Origin: UBA2834 sp963623365
GTDB taxonomy: Bacteria; Patescibacteriota; Saccharimonadia; Saccharimonadales; Saccharimonadaceae
Direction: 5' to 3'
NCBI GenBank assembly: GCA_963623365.1
Contig: CAVFJY010000002.1
Location: forward strand, 47,521 to 111,520
DNA length: 64,000 nucleotides
The translations under genes were made by a program, and so were the position numbers. The notes under the pieces were generated by a model. That model made no database searches. It saw nothing but the letters and a program-made list of their open reading frames with translations, and was not told where the DNA came from. This document shows positions 52,359 through 60,495 of the stretch, one piece after another. Position 1 is the stretch's first letter. Every line of letters begins with the position of its first letter.

Positions 52359-53449
52359 TATCGCTCCTTTATTGCCATTATTTTTGCCTTGATTTCCGCT
52401 CGCCGCATAACCACATCAATCGTTTCACCTATTTTCACTTCGCCCCGTACCAGCGCATAACCCCGTTCTAATACTTTTTCGGGATTCAGCTGCGCGAGCA
52501 TTTTTAGTTGCGTCGCTACCTCGCTCTCTGTTGTAGTAATTTTTACAACAATTTCCTGTCCCACTCGCTGCATCTCACCCCTGTTACCATCAATCAGCTC
52601 TTCAATTTTTGCATTGAGCAAATTATTTGTTCGTTTTATTTCGTCTCGAATCTCCGCTAGCAGCGCTGTTTTATCCCGTGTTAACATCTGTGCCGCATTC
52701 GATGGCGTCGATGCCACTACATCTGCCACCAAGTCACACAGACTTTCATCTACTTCATGTCCAATCCCCGTAATTACCGGGATTTTCGACGCGGCCACTA
52801 CTCGCACTAGCGCCTCGTCATTAAATACCGCAAGGTCGTCCGCCGAACCGCCACCACGGATCAGCGCAATTACTTGCACTTCTGTGCGCTCATTAAAATA
52901 TTGCAAAGCGCGGATAATCTGATCCGCCGCTGCCATACCCTGCACTTGCGTATGCGCTACTTGCACTTCTAGTCCACCCCAGCGCTCATTTAATATCTTA
53001 CAAAAATCCGCATAACCCGCCGCTTGCGTACTCGAAATCACTCCAATCTTCACAATATTTTCCGGCAGAGCTCGCTTTTTCTCCGGCGCAAACAATCCTT
53101 CTGCGTCCAACTTTTTCTTCAGCAACTCAAAACTCTTCTTCAAGCTCCCCTCGCCCACAGGCATAATTGCCTGGACCGTGAGCGAAAACTTCCCCCACTT
53201 CGTTAACTTCGGCAGCGCTCGTACCCGAATTTTCATGCCATCTTCTAGCGGAAAGCGCAACGCGAATTTCATCATAAAACAGCTCACACTCGCATCTTCG
53301 TCTTTCAAATCAAAGAAGACAAACTTCCTCTGATTAATCTTAAAACTCGCAACTTCCCCCTCAATCACCACGCCCGCAAAAGCCGTCTCCATAATCTGGT
53401 TACAGACCGCTTGAAAATCCGATACGCTATAAACCTGTACCGGCTCCAT
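52358..53449 (-). CDS. xseA: Exodeoxyribonuclease VII large subunit
   Basis: 363 residues. The N-terminal OB fold (about 1-100) is followed by the catalytic region GVISSTQAAGYADF, LIRGGGSADDLAVFND and PVITGIGHEVDESLCDLVAD with STPSNAAQ. The C-terminal coiled-coil is shorter than in E. coli (about 450 residues). It degrades single-stranded DNA with XseB. It follows the membrane protein gene at 53452 by two bases. Confidence 0.95.
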   Translation of the reverse strand: MEPVQVYSVSDFQAVCNQIMETAFAGVVIEGEVASFKINQRKFVFFDLKDEDASVSCFMMKFALRFPLEDGMKIRVRALPKLTKWGKFSLTVQAIMPVGEGSLKKSFELLKKKLDAEGLFAPEKKRALPENIVKIGVISSTQAAGYADFCKILNERWGGLEVQVAHTQVQGMAAADQIIRALQYFNERTEVQVIALIRGGGSADDLAVFNDEALVRVVAASKIPVITGIGHEVDESLCDLVADVVASTPSNAAQMLTRDKTALLAEIRDEIKRTNNLLNAKIEELIDGNRGEMQRVGQEIVVKITTTESEVATQLKMLAQLNPEKVLERGYALVRGEVKIGETIDVVMRRAEIKAKIMAIKER

Positions 53450-53451
53450 TT

Positions 53452-54606
53452 TTATGCCTTCTTTTCTGTGCTCGGATCAGTAAATTTATCTTCGCGCGAC
53501 ATTAATGCCTGCTGATAAAAGCCCCAGCCACTCACCACCGTACCAACCAACACAAAGATTCGCGTTACTACTACCGTAATTGTCGCAATTTGAAAATCCA
53601 CACCTGTCGCCACTAAAGCCGCTACAAAAGCGCCCTCATAACCACCCATTCCACCGGGCGTCACCATCACCGTCCCCACTACGCTCGCAATCCCCTCTGC
53701 AATCATAATCTGCGGCAAAATCTCCGGATGTCCCAATGCGCACGCGATAATCCAATACGTCGCCAGCTCTAAGAATGAATAGAATAGCCCCCAAATCATT
53801 GGCTTACCCAAAATTCGCCGATTTTTCTTCAAATTCAGGTAATCTTCCCGCAAATCCGCAAAGAATTTCACCACATTCTCTTCTTTCAGGAATTTGCGTT
53901 TCTTGCCTCGCGACAGCTTGCGTACCACTTTATTAATGAATTTCGTCGCCGTTGCCGATAACCAATCAATATTCTTCTGCTTTCGCACAATCAGCCACGC
54001 CACCACAATCAGTCCCATAATGCCACCCGCTACTAGCGCCGCTAGCCACAGCGCCCAATAACCGCCCTGTATTACCTGATGTGTTGCCAGCACAATCACA
54101 ATCGCCACCATCGTCTGCAGAGCATTGCCTACCGCACAAATTCCATAGCGCAAAATATGAATAAAGCTAATCTGCCCCGCCGTCACCTTATAATCTTTCA
54201 AACGCCAAATTAAATATGCCAAGCCACTCGCCCCGCCGCTCGGCAAGGCATGATTCACAAAATTAATTTCCAGCGAAATTCGCGTCAGCTTTGTCTGCGA
54301 AATTTTAAAATTTTTGCGCTGGCGCAAAAATGCAAAATAAATTTGCCCCGCCGCATAATACATCAAAATTTGTTCCGGAATCAGCAAAAGCAATACCCAT
54401 ATATTAATTGTTTTTAGCGAATAAATCGTCGCGCCAAAGAAAGTTAGGTATTCCGTTTGTTCCGTTACTGTCGTAAATTGCGCCGCCAGTGGACTATTTG
54501 CTGCTAATTCTTCTGTTACTACTACGCCCGAACTTGCCGAAAAGGCATTCCAAGCCACTAATGCTACCAACAATAAGGTAATCGCACTCAAGATTTTTTT
54601 AAACAT
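53452..54606 (-). CDS. LPG-synthase-like transmembrane protein (UPF0104/COG0392)
   Basis: 384 residues with eight or so membrane helices and the family landmarks NHALPSGGASGLAYLIWRL and TPGGMGGYEGAFVAAL. The C-terminal aminoacyltransferase domain of MprF is absent. Family members are thought to flip or transport lipids. It is divergent from the methyltransferase gene and shares a palindromic promoter with it. Confidence 0.85.
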   Translation of the reverse strand: MFKKILSAITLLLVALVAWNAFSASSGVVVTEELAANSPLAAQFTTVTEQTEYLTFFGATIYSLKTINIWVLLLLIPEQILMYYAAGQIYFAFLRQRKNFKISQTKLTRISLEINFVNHALPSGGASGLAYLIWRLKDYKVTAGQISFIHILRYGICAVGNALQTMVAIVIVLATHQVIQGGYWALWLAALVAGGIMGLIVVAWLIVRKQKNIDWLSATATKFINKVVRKLSRGKKRKFLKEENVVKFFADLREDYLNLKKNRRILGKPMIWGLFYSFLELATYWIIACALGHPEILPQIMIAEGIASVVGTVMVTPGGMGGYEGAFVAALVATGVDFQIATITVVVTRIFVLVGTVVSGWGFYQQALMSREDKFTDPSTEKKA

Positions 54607-54626
54607 ATGCTAGAATTATAGCATAT
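54605..54626. promoter_or_regulatory. Palindromic bidirectional promoter with two leaderless starts
   Basis: ATATGCTA (54605-54612) and TAGCATAT (54619-54626) form a dyad. The plus strand reads TGC-TAGAAT (TAGAAT 54611-54616), the minus strand TGC-TATAAT (54620-54615). Each -10 is exactly eight bases from its ATG (54625 plus, 54606 minus). The start codons lie at the edges of the dyad. Confidence 0.65.
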
Positions 54627-55758
54627 GAATTATCTCGTGATACTAGGTCGCGAACCGCGCATTTCCCTCGCTGAGCTCGAGGCGCTTTTTTCGAGTACCA
54701 ACGTTAAATCTATTGCCCCTCAACTCGCAATCGTCACTGCTGCCAATTTTTCACTCGACCGTCTTGGCGGCACCATCAAGGCTGGCCTCATTCTCGAGCA
54801 ATCCGTCCAAGATTATCTCGCCCATCTGCCTGCTGGCAAAATCACGCTAGGCATTTCTGACTATTCTACTCATGCTAATCCGCGCAAAACTTGGGAACTC
54901 GCCCTCAAATACAAAAATCTCCTGCGTCGCCACGGTCGTAGTGTGCGCCTTGTTCCAAACGGCAAAAATCCTGTATTGCCTTCTGCCACTTCACATCACA
55001 ATCAGCTTGGCGAAAAAGCCAATCATATCGAAATTCTCAAATTCGGCAAATATACCGCCACTTCCATTGGCACTCAAAATATCACCGCCTATGCCAAGCG
55101 CGATCAAGCTCGTCCTGCACGCGACGCTTTTGTCGGCATGTTACCGCCAAAACTCGCCCAAATCCTCATTAATCTCGCAACCGCTGGCGCCAAAAGCGGC
55201 ACCATCCTCGACCCTTTCTGTGGCACGGGCGTAATCTTGCAAGAATCCGTCCTTATGGGCTATTCCGCCTACGGTAGCGATTTGTCCGAAAAAATGATCC
55301 AGTATTCACAAAAAAATCTCGATTGGCTCACCACTCGTACACCTAAGCTTCAAAAACAGTCCGCACCCCAACTTCAGCTCGAACTTGGCGACGCCACCAA
55401 TCATACTTGGTCTGCCATTCCTATCAATTTTGTTGCTTCTGAAATCTATCTTGGTCACCCTCTTTCTGCGCCGCCTACCGAAATCAAATTTCGCACTCTC
55501 CAAGGCGATGCCAAAAATCTACTCACCGCTTTTCTTAAGAACCTTCGCGACCAGCTTCCCGCTGGCGCTCAACTCGCACTTGCTACCCCCGCTTGGAAAC
55601 GCCCCGACGGCAGCTATCAAGGGGTAAATATCCTTGACGAAGTCGAAAAATTGGGCTATAATGCTATAAAGTATCGTTATGCGTCTTACGATGACCTCTT
55701 ATATTATCGAGAGGACCAAATCGTTGCGCGTCAAATAATAGTATTAAGGAAAAAGTAG
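54625..55758 (+). CDS. TRM11-like tRNA (guanine-N2) methyltransferase
   Basis: 377 residues. A divergent N-terminal THUMP-like region is followed by a Rossmann methyltransferase: RPARDAFVGMLPPKLAQ, SAM loop ILDPFCGTGVILQE and, at motif IV, VASEIYLGHPL (like the TEPYLG of archaeal Trm proteins). It probably methylates guanosine 10 or a related site in tRNA; the exact site is inference. Upstream of rpmA in one operon. Confidence 0.85.
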   Translation: MNYLVILGREPRISLAELEALFSSTNVKSIAPQLAIVTAANFSLDRLGGTIKAGLILEQSVQDYLAHLPAGKITLGISDYSTHANPRKTWELALKYKNLLRRHGRSVRLVPNGKNPVLPSATSHHNQLGEKANHIEILKFGKYTATSIGTQNITAYAKRDQARPARDAFVGMLPPKLAQILINLATAGAKSGTILDPFCGTGVILQESVLMGYSAYGSDLSEKMIQYSQKNLDWLTTRTPKLQKQSAPQLQLELGDATNHTWSAIPINFVASEIYLGHPLSAPPTEIKFRTLQGDAKNLLTAFLKNLRDQLPAGAQLALATPAWKRPDGSYQGVNILDEVEKLGYNAIKYRYASYDDLLYYREDQIVARQIIVLRKK

Positions 55759-55761
55759 AAT

Positions 55762-56040
55762 ATGTCACATGTCAAAGCTGGCGGTACCAGCAAGAACCTA
55801 CACAACAACGCCGGTCAAAGACTTGGTGTTAAGCGTTTCGGTGGCCAACAGGTCAAGACTGGCGAAGTTCTCGTCCGCCAAACTGGCGCTACTAAGCTCG
55901 CTGGCCCAGGCACTTTCATGAGCCGCAACTTCACGATTCATGCCGCAATCGATGGCAAAGTTGCTTTCGTGAAGACCAAGAAGAGCCACTTCTCCGGCAA
56001 GAGCGTGCCACGCACTCGCGTCGAAGTTCACGCTGCTTAA
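55762..56040 (+). CDS. rpmA: 50S ribosomal protein bL27
   Basis: 92 residues with SHVKAGGTSKN, GQRLGVKRFGGQQVKTGEVLVRQTG and GPGTFMSRNFTIHAAIDGKVAF, the standard bL27 pattern. Its N-terminus reaches the peptidyl-transferase centre. AAGGAAAAAG precedes the ATG. In most bacteria it is adjacent to rplU, but here rplU is 4 kb away on the other strand. Confidence 0.96.
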   Translation: MSHVKAGGTSKNLHNNAGQRLGVKRFGGQQVKTGEVLVRQTGATKLAGPGTFMSRNFTIHAAIDGKVAFVKTKKSHFSGKSVPRTRVEVHAA

Positions 56041-56064
56041 AAGTCAGCCCCGAACAGATCGCTT

Positions 56065-56096
56065 CAAAAAATCTCCCCGCTAAGGGAAGATTTTTT
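56065..56096. terminator. Intrinsic terminator after rpmA
   Basis: ATCTCCC/GGG-AAGAT imperfect stem (one bulge) with A6 and T6 flanks, between convergent genes. Confidence 0.75.
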
Positions 56097-56501
56097 CTAT
56101 CTACGATAGAATTTCAATGCTAGCACACCCACAATTAAGATAACCGCCGTCTGCGCATAATATGCCAACGCCAAAATCTGATAATCGCCAATCCCTAGCA
56201 AAATCTGCATCGACACGCAAATTACCGTTCCCAGCAAGGCCATTATCATTCCCGCTATAATCTGACTCTTATCCTCGTCTTTGCCCCGCTGTACCCGAAT
56301 CGTATAATTCATCCCCACGCCCATCAGTGCACCATATAACATCGTTACCGCAAAGGCCACCGCTGCAATAAAGCCATTCGCATCATTATCAAAAAAGATA
56401 AAGCGAATCAAATAAACAATCGCCAGCACGCTCGTAATCGCGCTACTCCCCAACAACACTCGCCCCAATCTTTTCCGCTCTACTTGCGTCCGTTCAGTCA
56501 T
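56097..56501 (-). CDS. Four-helix membrane protein, unknown
   Basis: About 134 residues with four predicted membrane helices and a short basic cytoplasmic start (MTERTQVERKRLGR). No motif recognised. TAAAAT (56513-56508) lies six bases before the ATG at 56501 and directly follows the holA stop codon, so it has a private, probably leaderless promoter. Confidence 0.6.
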   Translation of the reverse strand: MTERTQVERKRLGRVLLGSSAITSVLAIVYLIRFIFFDNDANGFIAAVAFAVTMLYGALMGVGMNYTIRVQRGKDEDKSQIIAGMIMALLGTVICVSMQILLGIGDYQILALAYYAQTAVILIVGVLALKFYRR

Positions 56502-56513
56502 AAGCATATTTTA

Positions 56514-57125
56514 TCAAATGTTCGCAATCTTCAACAGCGTCGCTTTAATCAGCGTCCACACATCAATTGCCGTCGTCTTTGTTGCCAAATCCAACTCTCC
56601 CAAAATTTTCACTACCGCCGGCGCTTTACGCTCGCGCAATTCCAACTTTTTAAACGCCTGCGACACCATTAAGCCAATAAACATAAATGGCTCATTTGTC
56701 ATCTCAATTTGTTCACACATTTTTATCGCCCGCTCGCCTTGCTTCCTATATGCCGCCTCAAAAATATCAAACACTATATTTCTATCCACCGTTTCCGCCA
56801 ATTTGAATTCTTTGAATTCAACCGACTTCACTTTCGCTAGTGTCTTATAGGTCGCTGCGCGTTTATCGACATTATTCTCCAGTAACACAACTTCATGCGG
56901 CGTCTCGACATAATTAGGCAAAGCGTCCCAACATTCTTTATTTTCCGTCAACGCTTTAATTAGAATTTTCCGCTGTGCACTAAACAATGATGCACCGAAA
57001 AATACCGAATCCAAATCCTCGCGTCCCAAGTTCTCCGCTTCTAGTACCTCATAGTCTGCGCCTAGCATTTTCTCCGCCATTACTCTTGCGCGCACTCGAT
57101 CATTCCCATAAAAAATCCGTAACAT
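56514..57125 (-). CDS. holA: DNA polymerase III delta subunit-like protein (short)
   Basis: About 203 residues: an N-terminal MLRIFYGNDRVRARVMAEKML, which aligns with the HolA ATPase-like start, then ASLFSAQRKILIKAL and a helical C-terminal part. HolA is the clamp-loader subunit that opens the beta clamp and normally has about 330 residues, so this is a reduced form or a relative. It overlaps the mutM stop (TAATG). Confidence 0.65.
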   Translation of the reverse strand: MLRIFYGNDRVRARVMAEKMLGADYEVLEAENLGREDLDSVFFGASLFSAQRKILIKALTENKECWDALPNYVETPHEVVLLENNVDKRAATYKTLAKVKSVEFKEFKLAETVDRNIVFDIFEAAYRKQGERAIKMCEQIEMTNEPFMFIGLMVSQAFKKLELRERKAPAVVKILGELDLATKTTAIDVWTLIKATLLKIANI

Positions 57126-57973
57126 TATTTTTGGCACCCCGCACAATAATGCGTACCTCGCCCCGCCACGCGCGTTTTTTGTATTTCCCCGCCACAGCGC
57201 CGACACACTTTCCCCTCACGTCGAAACACTTGTGCAAATTTTTCCAAATAATCCCCCTTCGTCCCATCCGCGCGCACGTAATCCTTCATCGTCGAGCCAC
57301 CACTATCGATTGACGCCTGCATCGTTCGACAAATCCCCTCTAATAACAAATTTGCTTCCGTCCGCGTCAGCGTTTTCGTTTTTCGCCACGGCAAAATCCC
57401 CGCATAAAAACATGCTTCATCTGCATAAATATTCCCTACACCCGCAATATTTTGCTGATCTAATATCACCGCCTTAATTGGCGCCGCCAAATGCCGTTGT
57501 AGCATTTGCCAAAAAGCCTCATTCGTCATCGCCCACGGTTCAGGTCCCAACTTTAGCAAAAAGGCGTCCGTCGCCACACCCAACTCGTCCAACACCGTCA
57601 CAAAGCCAAACTTGCGCTGGTCGTTAAAGAATAACTGCGTACCATCTTCGAAATCAAAATATACGCGTGTATGTCGCCCCGGCATCGTTTCCGTAAAACC
57701 GCCATCCGGATGCCCTGCTGCAAAACGCCCATCCCCCACATAAATCAGCTGCCCGGTCATTCGTAGATGAATCATTAGCCAAAAATTGTTTTCTAACCGT
57801 ATCAGCAACGCTTTACCGTGTCGCTCCAACGCCACAATTTTCTGCCCCTCAACAAATTTTTTATTCCCTCGCCAACTTTTTTCATTCAGTACTGCAACTT
57901 TGCTAATTTTTTTATTCAATACAAAATTATTTAGTCCACGCTTAATCGTTTCAACTTCTGGCAACTCCGGCAT
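57125..57973 (-). CDS. mutM: Formamidopyrimidine-DNA glycosylase
   Basis: 282 residues starting MPELPEVETI with catalytic Pro2-Glu3, the core LLIRLENNFWLMIHLRMTGQL, the helix-two-turn-helix region (IAGVGNIYADEACF) and a C-terminal zinc finger (CRRCG...CAGC). It removes 8-oxoguanine and formamidopyrimidines. TGA-TACAAT lies nine bases before the ATG, so the leader is very short. Confidence 0.96.
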   Translation of the reverse strand: MPELPEVETIKRGLNNFVLNKKISKVAVLNEKSWRGNKKFVEGQKIVALERHGKALLIRLENNFWLMIHLRMTGQLIYVGDGRFAAGHPDGGFTETMPGRHTRVYFDFEDGTQLFFNDQRKFGFVTVLDELGVATDAFLLKLGPEPWAMTNEAFWQMLQRHLAAPIKAVILDQQNIAGVGNIYADEACFYAGILPWRKTKTLTRTEANLLLEGICRTMQASIDSGGSTMKDYVRADGTKGDYLEKFAQVFRREGKVCRRCGGEIQKTRVAGRGTHYCAGCQK

Positions 57974-57980
57974 GATACAT

Positions 57981-58784
57981 TTATTGTATCATCATCGGAT
58001 TCACATATAGCAAATAGAATGCCAAACCATTCTTAATAATATGAATCAAAATTCCGCCCCAAATCGTACCCGTCAGTTCACGCAGCGTACACATCGCCAA
58101 ACTCATCACAAAAACCGTTACGCCTACATTCCATTGTCCATGTACTAAGCCAAACAATATTGACACTAACAGCATCGCCGGCAAGGCTGGCATCTTTGCC
58201 CGCATCTTGCCATACAGCCAGCCCCGAAAAATAATTTCTTCCGCAATTGGCGCCACTACCACCAATGAAATAAATGCCATCAGAAAATCCGCATTCGTTA
58301 GCAGATTATCAAAGCCCACATCCTGACTCTGCGACCAATCAATTCCAGGCAGCACCGCTTGCATTACCATCAATATCGCCGTTGTCGCCAACATAAAAAC
58401 GATAAAACCAATTGGCGCCAACAAAATATCTGTCCAAGTTGGCGCACCGCGCAGACCCAGCTCATCTCGCGTCGTCTTATTATGCGCAATTTTCCATGGC
58501 ACAAAAATCGTAATAAACAAACACAGTACGTATACGATTGCCGAATATAACGTCTGTAAGGCCGTCGAAGTCAAAATCGTCGAGGCGTCCAGTCGCAAAA
58601 TATAGACCATCACGAATGATACTGCATATTGGCTTGCATATAGCACTGCTGCCACCCACACCAGCATCATAAAAGCCCATACAACTTTCAGCGCAATCGC
58701 CCACTGCTTGCTTTGCTTCGATTTCTTCACTAATTTTTCGCGTAGTTCCCCAATTCCGCTTTTGCGTTTACGTCCTGCACTCAT
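57981..58784 (-). CDS. CPBP-family intramembrane metalloprotease (CAAX-protease-like)
   Basis: 267 residues with about eight membrane helices and the catalytic motifs EEIIFRGWLYG (EExxxR type) and FGLVHGQ with its histidine, plus a later helix. CPBP proteases process membrane proteins or bacteriocins; the substrate is unknown. Its ATG overlaps the rseP stop (ATGA), so two intramembrane proteases are made together. Confidence 0.88.
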   Translation of the reverse strand: MSAGRKRKSGIGELREKLVKKSKQSKQWAIALKVVWAFMMLVWVAAVLYASQYAVSFVMVYILRLDASTILTSTALQTLYSAIVYVLCLFITIFVPWKIAHNKTTRDELGLRGAPTWTDILLAPIGFIVFMLATTAILMVMQAVLPGIDWSQSQDVGFDNLLTNADFLMAFISLVVVAPIAEEIIFRGWLYGKMRAKMPALPAMLLVSILFGLVHGQWNVGVTVFVMSLAMCTLRELTGTIWGGILIHIIKNGLAFYLLYVNPMMIQ

Positions 58785-59992
58785 CCAAAAATCCTCGTTA
58801 TATCCAGAATCGTCACAATAAATGCAATCGCTAGAATCACCATAAAAGCGCGACTCACGACTTTTTCTTCAATTTCTTTTGTCAATTTCTTTTTGCGCAA
58901 CTTAAATATCGCAATCAGCAACCAACGTCCGCCATCCAGCGCTGGAATCGGCAGCACATTCATACATGCCAACGAAATCGAAATTAATGCCACTAAATAC
59001 CATAAGCTTCGCCCACCATTTTGCGCCACTCGCGGAAACAGCACGCCCACAATTCCGACTGGTCCCGCCACTGAGTCGCCAGCCTCCTTCAATTCTTCCG
59101 CGCCACTCGAACGTACTTCTTCGCTAAAGTTCACTTGTTTCACGATTCCGCTCACCAAATTGCCTAGCAACTGGCCTACGCCCTTAAAAGTCTCGCCCGT
59201 CAATTGTAGAGTTATACCCACGCCCACAATTGGCGCACTCCACGTACTTGCATATACCACTTCACCACTAATCGTCGCACCTAATATATATTCCGCATCA
59301 TTTTCATTCAAATCAATTGGTGCCGTCATTTCCTCATCGTTGCGCAAAATCCGCAAATACACCGTCTCGCCCGCATGCTGTTCATTGAAATTCAGCAATT
59401 CATCAACCGTCGTAATATCTACCCGCTCATGATCATTTGTAATTACGCCAATAATTTCATCGCCTTCTGCTAGTCCTCCCAATTTTGCCGGACTATCTTC
59501 TTCGACACTATTAATCGTCACATTGCTTAGTCCCACCGCTTCCGTATCGGCTTCAACTTGGAATTGATTTTCAATAAAATGCGGCATCCCCGCCCACGCC
59601 AGAAAAGTAAAAATTACCGCCGCCACAATCCAGTTTGCTAGCACACCGCCAAACAAAATCTTTGTCTTTTGCCAAAAGCTCGTTCGTCCAAAACTACCTT
59701 TCGCTCGGTCGCTCGCACTTTCGCCTTTCATTTGACAAAAGCCGCCAATCGGTAACCAGTTCAGCGACAGAATCGTCCCTTCTCCAGGCGCATCTTCCCA
59801 TTCTGATTTTTTCAAACGTCGCCACTTGCCATTAACTTTGCGCCAAGCTATCGCCCGTGGCGGAAAACAAATGCCGAACTCTTCCACCTCGACACCGTTG
59901 CGCCGTGCCATTATAAAATGCCCAAATTCATGCGCCGTCACAAGCAACATCAGCATGAATAAACCAATGATTATACCCAATATCACACTCAT
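58781..59992 (-). CDS. rseP: Site-2 metalloprotease RseP (intramembrane zinc protease)
   Basis: About 403 residues: zinc motif HEFGH (His21, Glu22, His25) in the first membrane helix, one PDZ domain (about 165-245, NSVEEDSPAKLGGLAEGDEI) and the second catalytic motif NVLPIPALDGG near the C-terminus. RseP cuts anti-sigma factors and signal peptides within the membrane. The start at 59992 (MSVILG) is chosen because a -10-like TATGAT lies about ten bases upstream. Confidence 0.93.
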   Translation of the reverse strand: MSVILGIIIGLFMLMLLVTAHEFGHFIMARRNGVEVEEFGICFPPRAIAWRKVNGKWRRLKKSEWEDAPGEGTILSLNWLPIGGFCQMKGESASDRAKGSFGRTSFWQKTKILFGGVLANWIVAAVIFTFLAWAGMPHFIENQFQVEADTEAVGLSNVTINSVEEDSPAKLGGLAEGDEIIGVITNDHERVDITTVDELLNFNEQHAGETVYLRILRNDEEMTAPIDLNENDAEYILGATISGEVVYASTWSAPIVGVGITLQLTGETFKGVGQLLGNLVSGIVKQVNFSEEVRSSGAEELKEAGDSVAGPVGIVGVLFPRVAQNGGRSLWYLVALISISLACMNVLPIPALDGGRWLLIAIFKLRKKKLTKEIEEKVVSRAFMVILAIAFIVTILDITRIFG

Positions 59993-60045
59993 AATTACTC
60001 TTATCATACCACACCATAAGCACATTCCTAGCTTTTTCGCGCAGC

Positions 60046-60073
60046 AAAAAGCCACCCGCGTGGAGTGGCTTTA
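60046..60073 (-). terminator. Intrinsic terminator of rplU
   Basis: AAGCCAC/GTGGCTT stem followed by a T5 run on the minus strand. Confidence 0.85.
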
Positions 60074-60077
60074 AATA

Positions 60078-60389
60078 TTATTTGCCAATACTCTCGATTT
60101 CAATCTCAGAATATTTTTGGCGATGGCCCGTCTCGGTATGGACACGCTTTTTGGAGTGATAGCGAATCACGCGGATTTTATCACCGGCAACTTTCGCCGT
60201 TACAACTTTCGCTTTTACCTTCACTCCCTTAACGGCTGGCTCACCTACGGTGGTCTTATCGCCGTCAATTACGAGCAAAGCGTCTAAAGCGAGCTCTTTG
60301 CTTCCTTCCGGGAGGAGGTCCACACGGAGGGTCTCTTTTTCAGCGACAATATATTGTTTGCCGCCGATCTTTACGACTGCTTTTTTCAT
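60078..60389 (-). CDS. rplU: 50S ribosomal protein bL21
   Basis: 103 residues with AVVKIGGKQYIVAEKE, VGEPAVKGVKVKAKVV and the end RYHSKKRVHTETGHRQKYSEIEI, all standard for bL21. Single gene with TGA-TATAAT (60418-60413), AAAGGAA before the ATG and its own terminator. Confidence 0.97.
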   Translation of the reverse strand: MKKAVVKIGGKQYIVAEKETLRVDLLPEGSKELALDALLVIDGDKTTVGEPAVKGVKVKAKVVTAKVAGDKIRVIRYHSKKRVHTETGHRQKYSEIEIESIGK

Positions 60390-60431
60390 AAAATTCCTTT
60401 ATTACTTGCCATATTATATCAAACATGTCCT

Positions 60432-60475
60432 AAAAAGACAAGAATAGCCATCAGGATACCCAAGCTGATGGCTAT
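60432..60475 (-). terminator. Intrinsic terminator of the LPKTG protein gene
   Basis: An 11-bp perfect stem ATAGCCATCAG/CTGATGGCTAT with a 10-base loop, followed by a T-rich run on the minus strand. Confidence 0.8.
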
Positions 60476-60495
60476 ATTATTATCAAAGGAGCAAA

